A DNA stretch of 64,000 nucleotides, from positions 1 to 64,000 of the forward strand of contig DAOTXX010000179.1 in the NCBI GenBank assembly GCA_034434835.1. Reading direction: 5' to 3'. The translations under genes and the position numbers were made by a program. This DNA is from JBGLNJ01 sp034434835. GTDB taxonomy: Bacteria > Chloroflexota > Anaerolineae > Fen-1058. Positions 16,817-25,182 of the stretch are shown piece by piece; positions within the stretch are counted from its first letter, which is position 1; the number at the start of each line of letters is the position of its first letter. The notes under the pieces were generated by a model. That model saw only the letters and a program-made list of their open reading frames with translations, was not told the DNA's origin and searched no databases.

Positions 16817-16846
16817 TTGACAGACTCGTGTCAGTCGTTGTATCCT
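16817..16846 (+). promoter_or_regulatory. possible promoter upstream of the Mut7-C gene
   Basis: TTGACA (16817-16822), 18-base spacer, TATCCT (16841-16846). The -35 is consensus and the -10 is moderate. Any transcript would carry the GTTGGAG-type repeat (16861-16938) in its 5' untranslated region before the start at 16973. Confidence 0.4.
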
Positions 16847-16860
16847 TGTAGCGGGACTTT

Positions 16861-16938
16861 CTGGCGGTTGGAGTGCGGGCTTCAGCCTGCCAAGCCGCCC
16901 GATGGAGCCGCCTGAAGGCTGCAATCCAGCGATTTGCC
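16861..16938. repeat. GTTGGAGTGC palindromic repeat, copy A
   Basis: Begins CTGGCGGTTGGAGTGCGGGC and ends in GCAATCCAGCGATTTGCC, with inner hairpins GCGGGCttcaGCCTGC and GCCGCCTGAAGGCTGC. Near-identical ends occur in copies at 35978-36051 and 63242-63304. Non-coding. Confidence 0.85.
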
Positions 16939-16972
16939 AGACACCAGCTTGGAGCAATCTTACCAGAGAGCT

Positions 16973-17458
16973 ATGAATCTGCCAACCGACGATCCACCTC
17001 CCGCTTCACTTCGACTGCTGGCCGACGGGATGCTCGGCCGGCTGGCACGTTGGCTGCGTGTTCTCGGCTACGATACGGCCTATGCGTCGGACACGGACGA
17101 CGCCGAGTTGCTGCGCCGCGCCCGCGCCGAAGGCCGCGTGCTGTTGACCGCTGATCGCGCATTGGCCAAGCGTCGCGGCGCACGCACCATGTTGATTGAA
17201 ACGCAAATATTAGCCGATCAATTGCGCCAGGTGCGCGACACGCTCGGCCCGCCGCCGGGCCACGAGTTTTCTCGCTGCGTTGCCTGCAATGGTGAGTTAT
17301 TCCCGGTGGACAAATCTGCGCTGGCTGATCGAGTGCCGCCTTACGTCCTGGCGACGCACAAGGAATTCTACCGCTGCCATGATTGTGGACGCATCTACTG
17401 GCCTGGCACTCACGTCGAACGGATGAAAGCAGCGCTTGGGGACAGCGTGCGGACCTGA
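16973..17458 (+). CDS. Mut7-C RNase domain protein with zinc ribbon
   Basis: A 161-residue protein. The N-terminal 90 residues show the Mut7-C PIN-like pattern: 'LADGMLGRLARWLRVLGYDT' with the first acidic residue, 'SDTDDAELL', and 'RVLLTADRALAKRRG' with the conserved Asp; the C-terminal part has a four-cysteine zinc ribbon ('RCVACNGEL' and 'YRCHDCGRIYWPGTH'). Family members are predicted RNases. ATG at 16973 is preferred; an in-frame TTG at 16934 lies inside the repeat copy. It is 70 bases ahead of rsfS, which has its own promoter. Confidence 0.88.
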   Translation: MNLPTDDPPPASLRLLADGMLGRLARWLRVLGYDTAYASDTDDAELLRRARAEGRVLLTADRALAKRRGARTMLIETQILADQLRQVRDTLGPPPGHEFSRCVACNGELFPVDKSALADRVPPYVLATHKEFYRCHDCGRIYWPGTHVERMKAALGDSVRT

Positions 17459-17467
17459 TGGTTCCGG

Positions 17468-17495
17468 TTGACACTCGATACAGACGTGGTAGAAT
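17468..17495 (+). promoter_or_regulatory. sigma70-type promoter of rsfS
   Basis: TTGACA (17468-17473), 16-base spacer, TAGAAT (17490-17495), followed by AGGAGC (17513-17518) and the TTG start at 17529. Confidence 0.7.
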
Positions 17496-17528
17496 CCGCG
17501 CCAATCACCTTCAGGAGCGTCTCACAGT

Positions 17529-17891
17529 TTGGCAAAGTCAAAAGCGAAAACGATTGACCTGGCCCGCCGTCTGGTGGATGCCATCGAGGAGAAAAAGGGC
17601 GAAGATATTCTCTTGATGGACATTCACGCGCAAAGTGCGTTCGCAGATTACTTTGTCCTGTGTTCTGGTGCCAGCGAGCGACAGCTCAAGGCCATGGTGG
17701 ACGCAATCCTGGAAACTGCCGACAAGCTCTTTGGTGTGTCACCTTCACACATCGAGGGCAAGCCAGAGACTGGCTGGATTCTCATGGACATGGGCGATCT
17801 GATCGTCCACATCTTTTCGCCCTCGCAGCGGCGCTATTACGACCTCGAAGGCCTCTGGAAAGATTCCCCGATTCTGTTGCGAATCAAATAA
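17529..17891 (+). CDS. rsfS: ribosomal silencing factor RsfS
   Basis: A 120-residue RsfS/DUF143 protein, which binds uL14 on the large ribosomal subunit and blocks subunit joining during starvation. Diagnostic segments are 'ADYFVLCSGASERQLKAMVD', 'HIEGKPETGWILMDMGD' and 'VHIFSPSQRRYYDLEGLW'. The start is TTG at 17529, supported by an AGGAGC ribosome binding site and a near-consensus promoter. rsfS often sits beside nadD; that gene is not present here. A long-form HPF in the same window is a second ribosome-hibernation factor. Confidence 0.95.
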   Translation: MAKSKAKTIDLARRLVDAIEEKKGEDILLMDIHAQSAFADYFVLCSGASERQLKAMVDAILETADKLFGVSPSHIEGKPETGWILMDMGDLIVHIFSPSQRRYYDLEGLWKDSPILLRIK

Positions 17892-17900
17892 CCCTCGCGC

Positions 17901-17921
17901 GCCAAGGCCGTTCGCCTTGGC
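17901..17921. terminator. stem-loop between convergent rsfS and ndk
   Basis: GCCAAGGC (17901-17908) and GCCTTGGC (17914-17921) form a perfect 8-bp stem with a 5-base loop in the 50-base gap between convergent genes. No T-run on either side; a bidirectional terminator is possible but unproven. Confidence 0.4.
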
Positions 17922-17941
17922 AAGGCTCAAAGCCAAAAGTG

Positions 17942-18694
17942 CTACAGGTTTTCTCGCCTCTCGTTGATGAGGTGTTTGGCAGCCACGTATTCGACCGAAT
18001 AGGGCGCCGGTAGCCCACGGTGCAGCAGACGCAGAGTCTCCAGATCGGACCGCCAGGCGATATCGCCCGGCGCCAGCACGCAAACGCTGCCTGGCTCATA
18101 GGTGGTATAGAGTTTGCCATCCTTGATGTAATAATGGGTGTCGCTGACTTCGGTGGGATAGATTTGCATGAATGGCGGGATGTCGTTGGGCCTGAACCAA
18201 AGTTTGATCTCACGCTCAGCCTCACTACTATTCGCAGAGGCATGGATCAGGTTGTCCATTCGCTCGCCAATCACATTTCCTGAGGCATCTTTGATGGGGA
18301 CGACTGTGCCCAGCGCACGTATACATCCTGGCTTTGCTTCTCGGGCAGTATGAGGGTTCGTCGGGCCGACAATGTCTCGCACTTTTTGAATGGCGTTCGG
18401 ACCGTGATAGACAAAGGCTATCACTCTTTGCTTCTGCGGTTCGTCAGGATAGTGGATGTGCCCCATGATATAATCGAGGAGTGGCAGAAAAAACGGCTTG
18501 CCCCGATGTTCGGCATAGTGTTCCTCAGCCAACATTCTGCTGACATGGACTATCTTGGCTCCAGCGAAGCACAAGCCGGTGTGGAATTCAGAAAGCTGAG
18601 AGAGCACATATCCTGTCAGCGAGTTTTTTAGAGCATCCGGCTTGATGAGCACCAGCGTCTGTTCGATTGCCCTGTCATCTAATGTGTGTTCCAC
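17942..18694 (-). CDS. ndk: nucleoside diphosphate kinase with C-terminal extension
   Basis: About 250 residues. The first 150 form a nucleoside diphosphate kinase: 'QTLVLIKPDALK', 'HYAEHRGKPFF', 'VRDIVGPTNP', and the phospho-histidine motif 'NLIHASANSSEAEREI'. The usual enzyme is about 140-150 residues; between 'PGCIR' and 'NLIH' there is a longer-than-usual loop, and about 75-80 further residues follow, with 'YYIKDGKLYTTYEPGSVCVLAP' and a basic C-terminus. The extension is not a domain I recognise. GTG at 18694 is chosen because GAGGAGG lies just upstream. It probably keeps NTP-forming activity. Confidence 0.88.
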   Translation of the reverse strand: MEHTLDDRAIEQTLVLIKPDALKNSLTGYVLSQLSEFHTGLCFAGAKIVHVSRMLAEEHYAEHRGKPFFLPLLDYIMGHIHYPDEPQKQRVIAFVYHGPNAIQKVRDIVGPTNPHTAREAKPGCIRALGTVVPIKDASGNVIGERMDNLIHASANSSEAEREIKLWFRPNDIPPFMQIYPTEVSDTHYYIKDGKLYTTYEPGSVCVLAPGDIAWRSDLETLRLLHRGLPAPYSVEYVAAKHLINERRENL

Positions 18695-18716
18695 TTGGCC
18701 TCCTCGACGCAAAATG

Positions 18717-18747
18717 AGGGGCGACGCGCTGCGCAGCGGTCGCCCCT
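18717..18747. repeat. palindromic repeat AGGGGCGAC...GTCGCCCCT
   Basis: AGGGGCGAC (18717-18725) and GTCGCCCCT (18739-18747) are exact complements around a GC-rich loop, in the short gap between the TPR gene and ndk. The arm sequence also occurs inside the TIR element at 489-598. Confidence 0.7.
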
Positions 18748-18765
18748 GAATGGGCTAATGCAAGA

Positions 18766-21684
18766 TCACAATTTCTTGAGCGCCTGGCGATAGAGCTTGA
18801 GCGCTTTTTGCAGATTGCCAGCTTTCATGTGCGCGTCGCCCAGCAGGCGCGTGCTGTCCACATCCTCAGGCTGATCTTCGATGATCGTTCCCAGATCAGA
18901 GATCACATCGTCGAGCGCAGCGCCGCGGCGGACAAGCTCGTTGTAGCCATTGCGCGCGGCGTTCATATCGCCCAATTGCCTGTAGCCGCGGGCCAGATCA
19001 AGCAGCGCTTGAACATCGTCGGGATTTGCGCGCAGACGCGCCATGATCGCATCCATATCCACGACGGGCTTGGGCGGCGCGGCTGGCGCCGGCTTGGCGC
19101 GCACCAGACGCCTGGGCGCGCGAGGCGCGGGCGCAGGAGGCGCAACGGCTTCTGGCTCGACACGAGGGATCTCACGTGGAGGCGCTACCGGGGCAGGCGC
19201 GGCTTCCGGCATGACTTCAGGCAGCGGGACCGCTGCTTCGGCAAGAGCGACTTCGGGCGCAGCTTCTTCTGCCGGTCCCTCTTCATCTTCAAGCGTCTGA
19301 TACCACCAGTCCGGGCCGGTGGTAGCCGCCACAGGCTGCCGGGCGCCCAGGGGCCCGGTTCCGATCTTGACCGGAGGCGGCGCAACTTCTGCCGGAGGCC
19401 AGACAGCCGCAAAAGGCACAGTCGGGGCCGCCTCGGCTTCTTTCGCCACTGGCGGAGCTTGCCACTCGGCAATGCGTTCCGGCATAGCCGGGACAGGCAG
19501 TTCTTCAATGGGCGGTTGCTCGACCACTGCTCTGGCGGGAGGCGCCGCTGTGGGCGCCGGTGGGCGGCCTGTGATCTCGGCCATGCGTGCTGCGGCCTCG
19601 GCTTCCGCTTGCGCCCGCAGCGCTTCTTCCTTGCCCGCCGCGAGTCGCTCGAAGAAGGCTAGCGCTTCTTCGGGAGTGGGCATGGGAGCCTCCGCCGTAG
19701 GCGGTGCGGGCGGCGCAGCCACTTCGACAATGGGCGGCGGTGCCTGGACAGGCGCAGGCGGTGGCGTCACGGCCGCGGGCTTGCGCCCGGTGATCTCGGC
19801 CATGCGCGCTGCAGCTTCGGCTTCCGCTTGCTGTCGCAGCTCGGCTTCTTTGCCCGCCGTGAGCTTTTGAAAGAACGCCATAGCTTCTTCGGGGCTGAGC
19901 ATGGGAGCTTCGGCGGTGGGCATAGCCGCTTCGGGAGCGGGTGGAGGCACCACAGCTTCGGGCTTGCGCCCGGTAAGCTCGGCCATGCGCGCTTCGGCTT
20001 CGGCTTGAGCTTGGGCTTGCAGTTCGGCTTCTTTGCCCACAGTGATCTGTTGGAAGAAAGCCAATGCTTCTTCGGGGCTGGGCATCGGCGCACCCTCGGC
20101 TGTCCATGGAGGAACTTTTTCGGCCACAGGAGCAACCGGTGCTTCCTCGAAGGGTGGCACTTGGACTTCCGTGGGCACTGCCGCGAGCCATTCGGGCGCT
20201 TCCGCCACAGGTGCAGCTTCTTCGATACCTTCGGGCTTGAGCGCGCGCAGCCAATCGGGAATCTCGGCCGCCTCGAGCGTCGGCATAGCGGCTTCGGGCG
20301 CAGCCTCTTCTTCCAAGGCTGGCATCGTGCCAAGCTCGGCATGCAGTTGCGCCAACCATTGTGGCTCTTCGGCTGCGGGCTGTTCAGCGGCTTCAGGTTC
20401 GAGTGTGCGCATCCAATCAGGGACCTCGGCAGCTTCCGGTGCAGCTTCGGCTTCTGCAGTTGGCAATGGGCCGGCTTCAGCACGCAATTGAGCCAGCCAA
20501 TCCGGCTCGGCTTCTGCGACTTCGGGCGCGGGCGCTTTGACTTCGGGTTGAAGCGACTTGAGCCATGCCGGGATCTCGGCTTCTTCGACGGCGGGTGCGG
20601 CTTCGGCCGGCGCAGCTTCGCGCAACTGCGCGAGCCATTCGGGTGCTTCCTCCTCGATCTCAACCGTCGGCGTGATTGGGGCTGGAGGGGGAGCCGTCAC
20701 ACCCATCTCCGCCAGCCAGGAGGGGATCTCTTCAGTGATTTCGGGCGCGGGCAAGCCAGGCGCCGCAACGGCTTCGGCTTCGCTGGCCTCTGGCAAACCA
20801 ATGCCTTGCAGCCAGGTCGGGATTTCCTCGGCGGGCGCAGCGGCTTCTGCCGGGGTGACAATGCCGCCGAGCCATTCGGGCGCTTCTTCGATGACCGGCG
20901 CAGCAGTGGGTGCTGCATACTCCAGCCGCTCGAGTTCGACCGGGCGGCACGGGATCGGCGCAACTCTTCCGAACAATTCGGCGGCTCGCCGACCTTCTGG
21001 ATCGAGAGCCAGCGCGCGCTTGAGGTGAACTTCGGCGTCTTCTTCACGTCCGCCGTTCATCCAGATCTCGCCCAGGATCAGGTTGGCGTCCAGGCAGTAG
21101 GGCATCTGATCGAGCACCTTGAGTGCCATCTCGGAAGCTTCCAATCGCTGTTCGTCGCGCCAGAGCGCTTCGACCAGCAACGCCTGCAGGTCAACGCGCT
21201 GAGGTTCGAGCGCCAACATCGCACGGAGTTCGGCAATGGCTTCAGTATACAACTCGCCGTTCATGTACAGCCGCGCGAGCGCGCCGCGCGTGAGAGGAAC
21301 TTTGTCTGGCACGACGCCATCGCGCCGACCGTAGAGCTTGCGTAGCTCCTCCTGAATCGCAGCGTTGCCCGGCTCGATCTCGAAGGCGCGCTCCATCTGC
21401 CACACGGCATCTTTGAGCGAGCCTTCCTTGTCATAGACCACGGCCAGCCCGGCGCGCGCGACAAAGTCGGAGGGACTCGCGCTGAGAATGCGTGTGAACA
21501 TATCGGTGGTGACTTGGTGATCGTCGCGGTCAAAGGCGGCCTGGCCGAGCAGACGATATGGCTCGATGAACTTGGGGTGCTGCTGCAAGATGTGGCGGCA
21601 ATGGGCGATGGCCTCATCGTAGGAGCCGCGTTCGAGCATCTCCTCGATTTCTTGCGTGTATTTATGCAGGGTTAGTTCTGGCAT
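18766..21684 (-). CDS. large TPR protein with acidic Pro/Ala-rich centre and repeated PxWL motifs
   Basis: A 972-residue protein with no signal peptide or membrane helix. Residues 1-230 are tetratricopeptide repeats ('GSYDEAIAHCRHILQQHPKF' begins the first). Residues about 240-530 are acidic and low-complexity and hold about ten '(E/I/A/V)PxWL' motifs (for example IPTWL, IPSWL, APEWL, EPDWL) spaced 25-45 residues apart. Residues about 530-720 contain three near-identical 45-residue repeats beginning 'PxSPEEALAFF' and ending 'MAEITGRKP'. More TPRs close the protein (about 870-972). It looks like a scaffold that binds several partners through short linear motifs. The ATG has GAGGAGG upstream. 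It is encoded next to ndk. Confidence 0.85.
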   Translation of the reverse strand: MPELTLHKYTQEIEEMLERGSYDEAIAHCRHILQQHPKFIEPYRLLGQAAFDRDDHQVTTDMFTRILSASPSDFVARAGLAVVYDKEGSLKDAVWQMERAFEIEPGNAAIQEELRKLYGRRDGVVPDKVPLTRGALARLYMNGELYTEAIAELRAMLALEPQRVDLQALLVEALWRDEQRLEASEMALKVLDQMPYCLDANLILGEIWMNGGREEDAEVHLKRALALDPEGRRAAELFGRVAPIPCRPVELERLEYAAPTAAPVIEEAPEWLGGIVTPAEAAAPAEEIPTWLQGIGLPEASEAEAVAAPGLPAPEITEEIPSWLAEMGVTAPPPAPITPTVEIEEEAPEWLAQLREAAPAEAAPAVEEAEIPAWLKSLQPEVKAPAPEVAEAEPDWLAQLRAEAGPLPTAEAEAAPEAAEVPDWMRTLEPEAAEQPAAEEPQWLAQLHAELGTMPALEEEAAPEAAMPTLEAAEIPDWLRALKPEGIEEAAPVAEAPEWLAAVPTEVQVPPFEEAPVAPVAEKVPPWTAEGAPMPSPEEALAFFQQITVGKEAELQAQAQAEAEARMAELTGRKPEAVVPPPAPEAAMPTAEAPMLSPEEAMAFFQKLTAGKEAELRQQAEAEAAARMAEITGRKPAAVTPPPAPVQAPPPIVEVAAPPAPPTAEAPMPTPEEALAFFERLAAGKEEALRAQAEAEAAARMAEITGRPPAPTAAPPARAVVEQPPIEELPVPAMPERIAEWQAPPVAKEAEAAPTVPFAAVWPPAEVAPPPVKIGTGPLGARQPVAATTGPDWWYQTLEDEEGPAEEAAPEVALAEAAVPLPEVMPEAAPAPVAPPREIPRVEPEAVAPPAPAPRAPRRLVRAKPAPAAPPKPVVDMDAIMARLRANPDDVQALLDLARGYRQLGDMNAARNGYNELVRRGAALDDVISDLGTIIEDQPEDVDSTRLLGDAHMKAGNLQKALKLYRQALKKL

Positions 21685-22221
21685 CCCCGCCTCCTCGAAT
21701 CAAAAACCATGGTTTCTACGTACTATGATTATGCAATGCTTCGGGGAAAAAGACAAGTGGGGTAGTCGGGTGATTTCAGTCCTGGGGCGAGTTTTTCTAT
21801 CATTGCGAGAATGTCATGCCGTTCGACGACGATATGTCCAAAAACAGAACTGGCTGGTGCTCGCGTGACCGTGCAGCCGTGAATCGCTATCCCGCTGCGC
21901 GGATGCCGCGGGCTTGAGGCTGGCTTCCGCCATCGCTGCTGATTGGCCCGCCGACTGGAACGGCGGGTGGGCACACCCTGTCCAAATCGCAAGGCAACTA
22001 TTCAGCCGTCATTGCGAGGAGGCTCGCGGAGTGGGCCGGCGAAACAATCTCTAGTCTGCGTGAAGATGGCTTCAACTCTCCGGTATCACTCTGAGTGCCC
22101 TATACCTCCAAAGGGGGGTGGGCGCGGAATCTCTTTTGTACGAGAGATTCTGGGCCTGCCAAAGGCCGGCCCAGAATGAGACGATGCTATGTGGGAAATA
22201 TTCTGAATCGGGCGGATACCC
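21685..22221. repeat. gene-free region with palindromic repeats
   Basis: No convincing gene is seen. A GTCATTGCGAGG-type sequence begins near 22011, related to the element at 53159-53238. At 22127-22150 GAATCTCT pairs with AGAGATTC, and at 22150-22174 CTGGGCC pairs with GGCCCAG, giving two abutting hairpins. The remaining bases show no RNA gene that I can recognise. Confidence 0.55.
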
Positions 22222-22250
22222 TTGACCAGCCTCCCAATCTATGGTAAAAT
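22222..22250 (+). promoter_or_regulatory. promoter of the tetR-ABC efflux operon
   Basis: TTGACC (22222-22227), 17-base spacer, TAAAAT (22245-22250). The expected start of transcription, near 22257, lies inside the operator palindrome that follows. Confidence 0.7.
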
Positions 22251-22252
22251 CC

Positions 22253-22270
22253 ATACCGACCGGTTGGTAT
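22253..22270. promoter_or_regulatory. TetR-type operator palindrome
   Basis: ATACCGACCGGTTGGTAT is an 18-bp palindrome with one mismatch pair, centred on ACCGGT. It starts 2 bases after the -10 box and ends 16 bases before the tetR start codon, so bound repressor would block transcription. Sequences of the TACCGACCGGT type are well known operators for TetR-family regulators. Confidence 0.8.
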
Positions 22271-22285
22271 TATTTGGAGGGTAAA

Positions 22286-22888
22286 ATGGGTCCGCAGCAG
22301 CGTGGCGAGGAAACCCGTGCCAATATTTTACTGGCGGCCATCGAGTGTTTTGCTCAGCATGGCTACGAGGCCACAGGTGTGAACGAGATCTGCCTGCGGG
22401 CTGGTGTGACCAAGGGCGCGTTCTATCATCATTTTCCTAGCAAGCAGGCAGTCTTTTTAGAGTTGTTCAACCGCTGGCTGGAAGGCCTGGATGTGCAATT
22501 GGCGGCTGCACGGGCCGAAGCGTCAACGGTCCCAGAGGCTTTGCTCCACATGGCCGATATGGCCCAGGGGGTCTTTGATGCGGCGGATGGTCAGCTCCCG
22601 ATGTTTCTCGAATTTTGGACCGAGGCCCGCCATGACCCTGAGATTTGGAGGGCGATGATTGCGCCCTATCGTCGGTACCGTGATTATTTTTCTGGCATCA
22701 TCAAGGCCGGTGTTGCCGAAGGTTCACTCCGTAAGGTTGCCCCGGATATTGCAGCGCAGGTGGTGGTTTCGTTCGCAGTAGGATTGGTATTGCAGGGTGT
22801 GCTCGATCCTCAGGGCGCAGATTGGGGCAAGGTGGTTCGGGAAGGCCTCCGTATCCTCCTGCAAGGCCTCGAAAGAAAGCCAGCCTGA
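22286..22888 (+). CDS. TetR-family transcriptional repressor of the efflux operon
   Basis: A 200-residue regulator. Residues 8-55 form the TetR helix-turn-helix: 'TRANILLAAIECFAQHGYEATGVNEI' in pieces, then 'AGVTKGAFYHHFPSKQAVF'. The rest is the helical ligand-binding and dimerisation domain. ATG at 22286 has a strong GGAGGG site 7 bases upstream; an earlier in-frame ATG at 22241 would start inside the promoter. It directly follows its own operator, so autoregulation is likely, with the downstream transporter genes released when an inducer binds. The layout parallels the E. coli cecR-ybhGFSR operon. Confidence 0.93.
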   Translation: MGPQQRGEETRANILLAAIECFAQHGYEATGVNEICLRAGVTKGAFYHHFPSKQAVFLELFNRWLEGLDVQLAAARAEASTVPEALLHMADMAQGVFDAADGQLPMFLEFWTEARHDPEIWRAMIAPYRRYRDYFSGIIKAGVAEGSLRKVAPDIAAQVVVSFAVGLVLQGVLDPQGADWGKVVREGLRILLQGLERKPA

Positions 22889-22893
22889 TCGCC

Positions 22894-24009
22894 ATGTCAC
22901 TCCGACGTCTCTTGGCTATCGCCCGCAAAGAATTTCGCCACGTCACGCGTGACGCGCGCACGTTGTTCCTGGTGACGATTGCTCCAGCGATTTTGCTGGT
23001 GGCGCTGGCGTATGTGTTCTCCTTCGATGCGAATCACGCCGGGGTCGTCGTGCTCGACCAAGATCAGTCTGATCTCTCTCGCCAGTATATTGCCGATCTG
23101 ACCAGCGACGGTACGTTTCAAGTGATGGCGTATCTGGAGCATTACGATGAGATTGATATCTGGATGAAATCTGGTCGAGCCAGACTTGCATTGGTCATTC
23201 CGCCCGGCACGGCGGCGACGCTGCAGGCTCTTCGCCCGGCGTCGGTGCAGGCGATTTTGGATGGCGTGGACATGATTGGCGCTGCTCAGGCGCTCGGCCA
23301 GCTCAACGCTCGCACGAATGTGTTCTCGTACAAGCTGTTGCCTTCCGTCAGCGTTCGCACGCCTGGCCTATTGGATGTGCGTACGCGAGTCTGGTACAAC
23401 CCGTCGCAAAAGTCCATGAACAGCATGGTGCCGGGCCTGATGGCTGTCGTGCTCTATATGCCGGCGCTGGCGCTTTCGCTTTCGTTGACGCGCGAAAAAG
23501 AGTTGGGATCGTTCGAGGGGCTGGCGGCCACGCCGATCCATGGGCTGGAGTACTTGCTAGGCAAGACGATCACTTATCTGGGGTTCGGACTGGTCAGTTT
23601 GTTGCCTGTTGTGCTTGTGGCAACTTTGTGGTTCCATGTGCCGTTTCAGGGCAGCCTGTGGGTGTTTCTTGTATTGTCGGCTTGTTATTTTCTGGCCAGT
23701 TTTGGTCTGAGTCATTTTGTGTCCAGTCTGGTGGGGAGCCAACAGACGGCCATGATGATCATGCTGATGGTATTTTTCGTGCCCAGCTTTTTCCTGGCCG
23801 GGTTGGTATTGCCTGTGGATACCAGTTCGCCCGGCTCGCAGGTGGCGGCCTATTCCTTGCCGGTGACGCATTTTATCTTTATCTGCCGGAGCGTCTTTCT
23901 CAAAGGGTTGGGTCTGGCTGGGCTGATCGAGCCGATGCTGGCGCTGCTCGCGATTGCGGGCCTCTCGGCGACTGTGAGCCTGAGGTTGTTTTGCAAGTGG
24001 ATTGGGTAA
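22894..24009 (+). CDS. ABC-2 type efflux permease 1
   Basis: A 371-residue permease of the ABC-2/YhiH-YbhR type: one N-terminal helix after 'AIARKEFRHVTRDARTLFL', a large periplasm-side domain (about residues 45-170, 'VVVLDQDQSDLSRQYI'), then five clustered C-terminal helices with the 'REKELGSFEGLAATPI' coupling segment. ATG at 22894 lies 5 bases after the tetR stop. Works with the second permease as a heterodimer, and with the two ATPases and adaptors downstream. Substrate unknown; small hydrophobic toxic compounds are usual for this class. Confidence 0.92.
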   Translation: MSLRRLLAIARKEFRHVTRDARTLFLVTIAPAILLVALAYVFSFDANHAGVVVLDQDQSDLSRQYIADLTSDGTFQVMAYLEHYDEIDIWMKSGRARLALVIPPGTAATLQALRPASVQAILDGVDMIGAAQALGQLNARTNVFSYKLLPSVSVRTPGLLDVRTRVWYNPSQKSMNSMVPGLMAVVLYMPALALSLSLTREKELGSFEGLAATPIHGLEYLLGKTITYLGFGLVSLLPVVLVATLWFHVPFQGSLWVFLVLSACYFLASFGLSHFVSSLVGSQQTAMMIMLMVFFVPSFFLAGLVLPVDTSSPGSQVAAYSLPVTHFIFICRSVFLKGLGLAGLIEPMLALLAIAGLSATVSLRLFCKWIG

Positions 24010-24026
24010 TACGTAATACGCACGAT
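24006..24026. repeat. heptad repeat at a gene border
   Basis: GTAATAC, GTAATAC, GCACGAT in seven-base register; the first unit includes the TAA stop of the upstream permease gene. Confidence 0.65.
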
Positions 24027-24037
24027 GCAGTAACCAC

Positions 24038-25153
24038 ATGTTCAGACGAATTAGCAACGTTGCTGTAAAAGAGATCCTTCAACTCACGCGCAACTGGCTG
24101 CTGCTCATCTTTCTCGTCCTCGGCCCGACGATGGAACTGGTGTTGTTGGCGCGAGCCACTGGCCAGGGCCTCAAGCACCTGCCTATCGTTGTCGTGGATC
24201 AAGATCGCAGCCAGACCAGCCGCCAGGTCACCTCGGCGCTTGACAATACTGAAGAACTGGATGTGGTGGCTTACCTGGATTCGATCGATCAGGTAGATGC
24301 CTGGATGGAACGCAAGCAGGTGATCTTGGCCGTGATTCTTCCGCCTGAGCTGGAGGCCGATCAAGCGACTGGCTCGCCGCAGGTGCAATTGATCGCCGAT
24401 GGGACGAACAACATGGCCAGCGCTTCGGCGGTGGAGGCGGCGATGGGCGCGATCAGTAATTTGGCTGTCCGGCATGCAGCGGCTTATGCCAGCCTGACGA
24501 ATGGGGGGCCGGCCATAGACCTGCGCACGCAGGTGCTCTATAACCCTGCGCTCGATGCCAACTATTTTACGATCACAGCTCAACTGGGCTTTGTCATTTA
24601 CCAGGTCGTCCTGGTCGTGGCTGCGGTCGGGCTGACACGCGAACGTGAATTGGGGACGCTGGAGCAACTGCTGGTCACGCCTTTGCGACGACTGGAACTG
24701 ATCATCGGCAAGGCCATTCCAGCGCTGCTGGTGGGCTGCGTTGATTTTGCCCTCATGTGGGCCATTGCGGTATGGGGATTTGCCGTGCCCATGCACGGGT
24801 CGTTCCTGTTGCTGTTGGGACTGTCGCTTCTGTTCATTGCTGCTGAAATCGGATGGGGCTTGACGATTTCCGGTCTGGCGCAGAATCAGCAACAAGCCGG
24901 GCTGATCATTTTTGTTCTGGCGCTGATAGATGTGTCTTTTTCCGGTTACGTGATGCCAGTTGAACATATGCCGGCCATGTTGCAGATTGTGTCCAAGATC
25001 TTTCCGCTGCAACATTACCTGGAGGTGATCCGCGGCATCATGCTCAAGGGTGCCACGTTGCAGAACTTGGGGGCACAGGCATTGGCGTTGACGGCGCTGA
25101 GTGTGGGGAGTCTGGCGGTCGCTGTGATCAGCCTGCGCAGCCGGATGGAATAA
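24038..25153 (+). CDS. ABC-2 type efflux permease 2
   Basis: A 371-residue permease with the same architecture and length as its upstream neighbour ('NVAVKEILQLTRNWLLLIF' start, extracytoplasmic 'IVVVDQDRSQTSRQV' domain, C-terminal helix bundle with 'RERELGTLEQLLVTPL'). The two clearly arose by duplication and should pair as the two halves of the channel, like YbhS/YbhR. The ATG at 24038 is 28 bases after the previous stop. The ATPase gene begins 29 bases later. Confidence 0.92.
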   Translation: MFRRISNVAVKEILQLTRNWLLLIFLVLGPTMELVLLARATGQGLKHLPIVVVDQDRSQTSRQVTSALDNTEELDVVAYLDSIDQVDAWMERKQVILAVILPPELEADQATGSPQVQLIADGTNNMASASAVEAAMGAISNLAVRHAAAYASLTNGGPAIDLRTQVLYNPALDANYFTITAQLGFVIYQVVLVVAAVGLTRERELGTLEQLLVTPLRRLELIIGKAIPALLVGCVDFALMWAIAVWGFAVPMHGSFLLLLGLSLLFIAAEIGWGLTISGLAQNQQQAGLIIFVLALIDVSFSGYVMPVEHMPAMLQIVSKIFPLQHYLEVIRGIMLKGATLQNLGAQALALTALSVGSLAVAVISLRSRME

Positions 25154-25182
25154 GGTTCGAATGACGGATGATGAGGTGTTGA

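Noticed and set aside
19319..21345. Long plus-strand frames opposite the TPR protein
   Set aside because: They are low-complexity complements of the Ala/Pro/Glu-rich repeats, without a ribosome binding site or recognisable domain.
21685..22221. tRNA, small RNA or riboswitch in the long spacer before tetR
   Set aside because: No cloverleaf, T-loop (GTTCGA) or known riboswitch core is visible; the hairpins there look like repeat elements.
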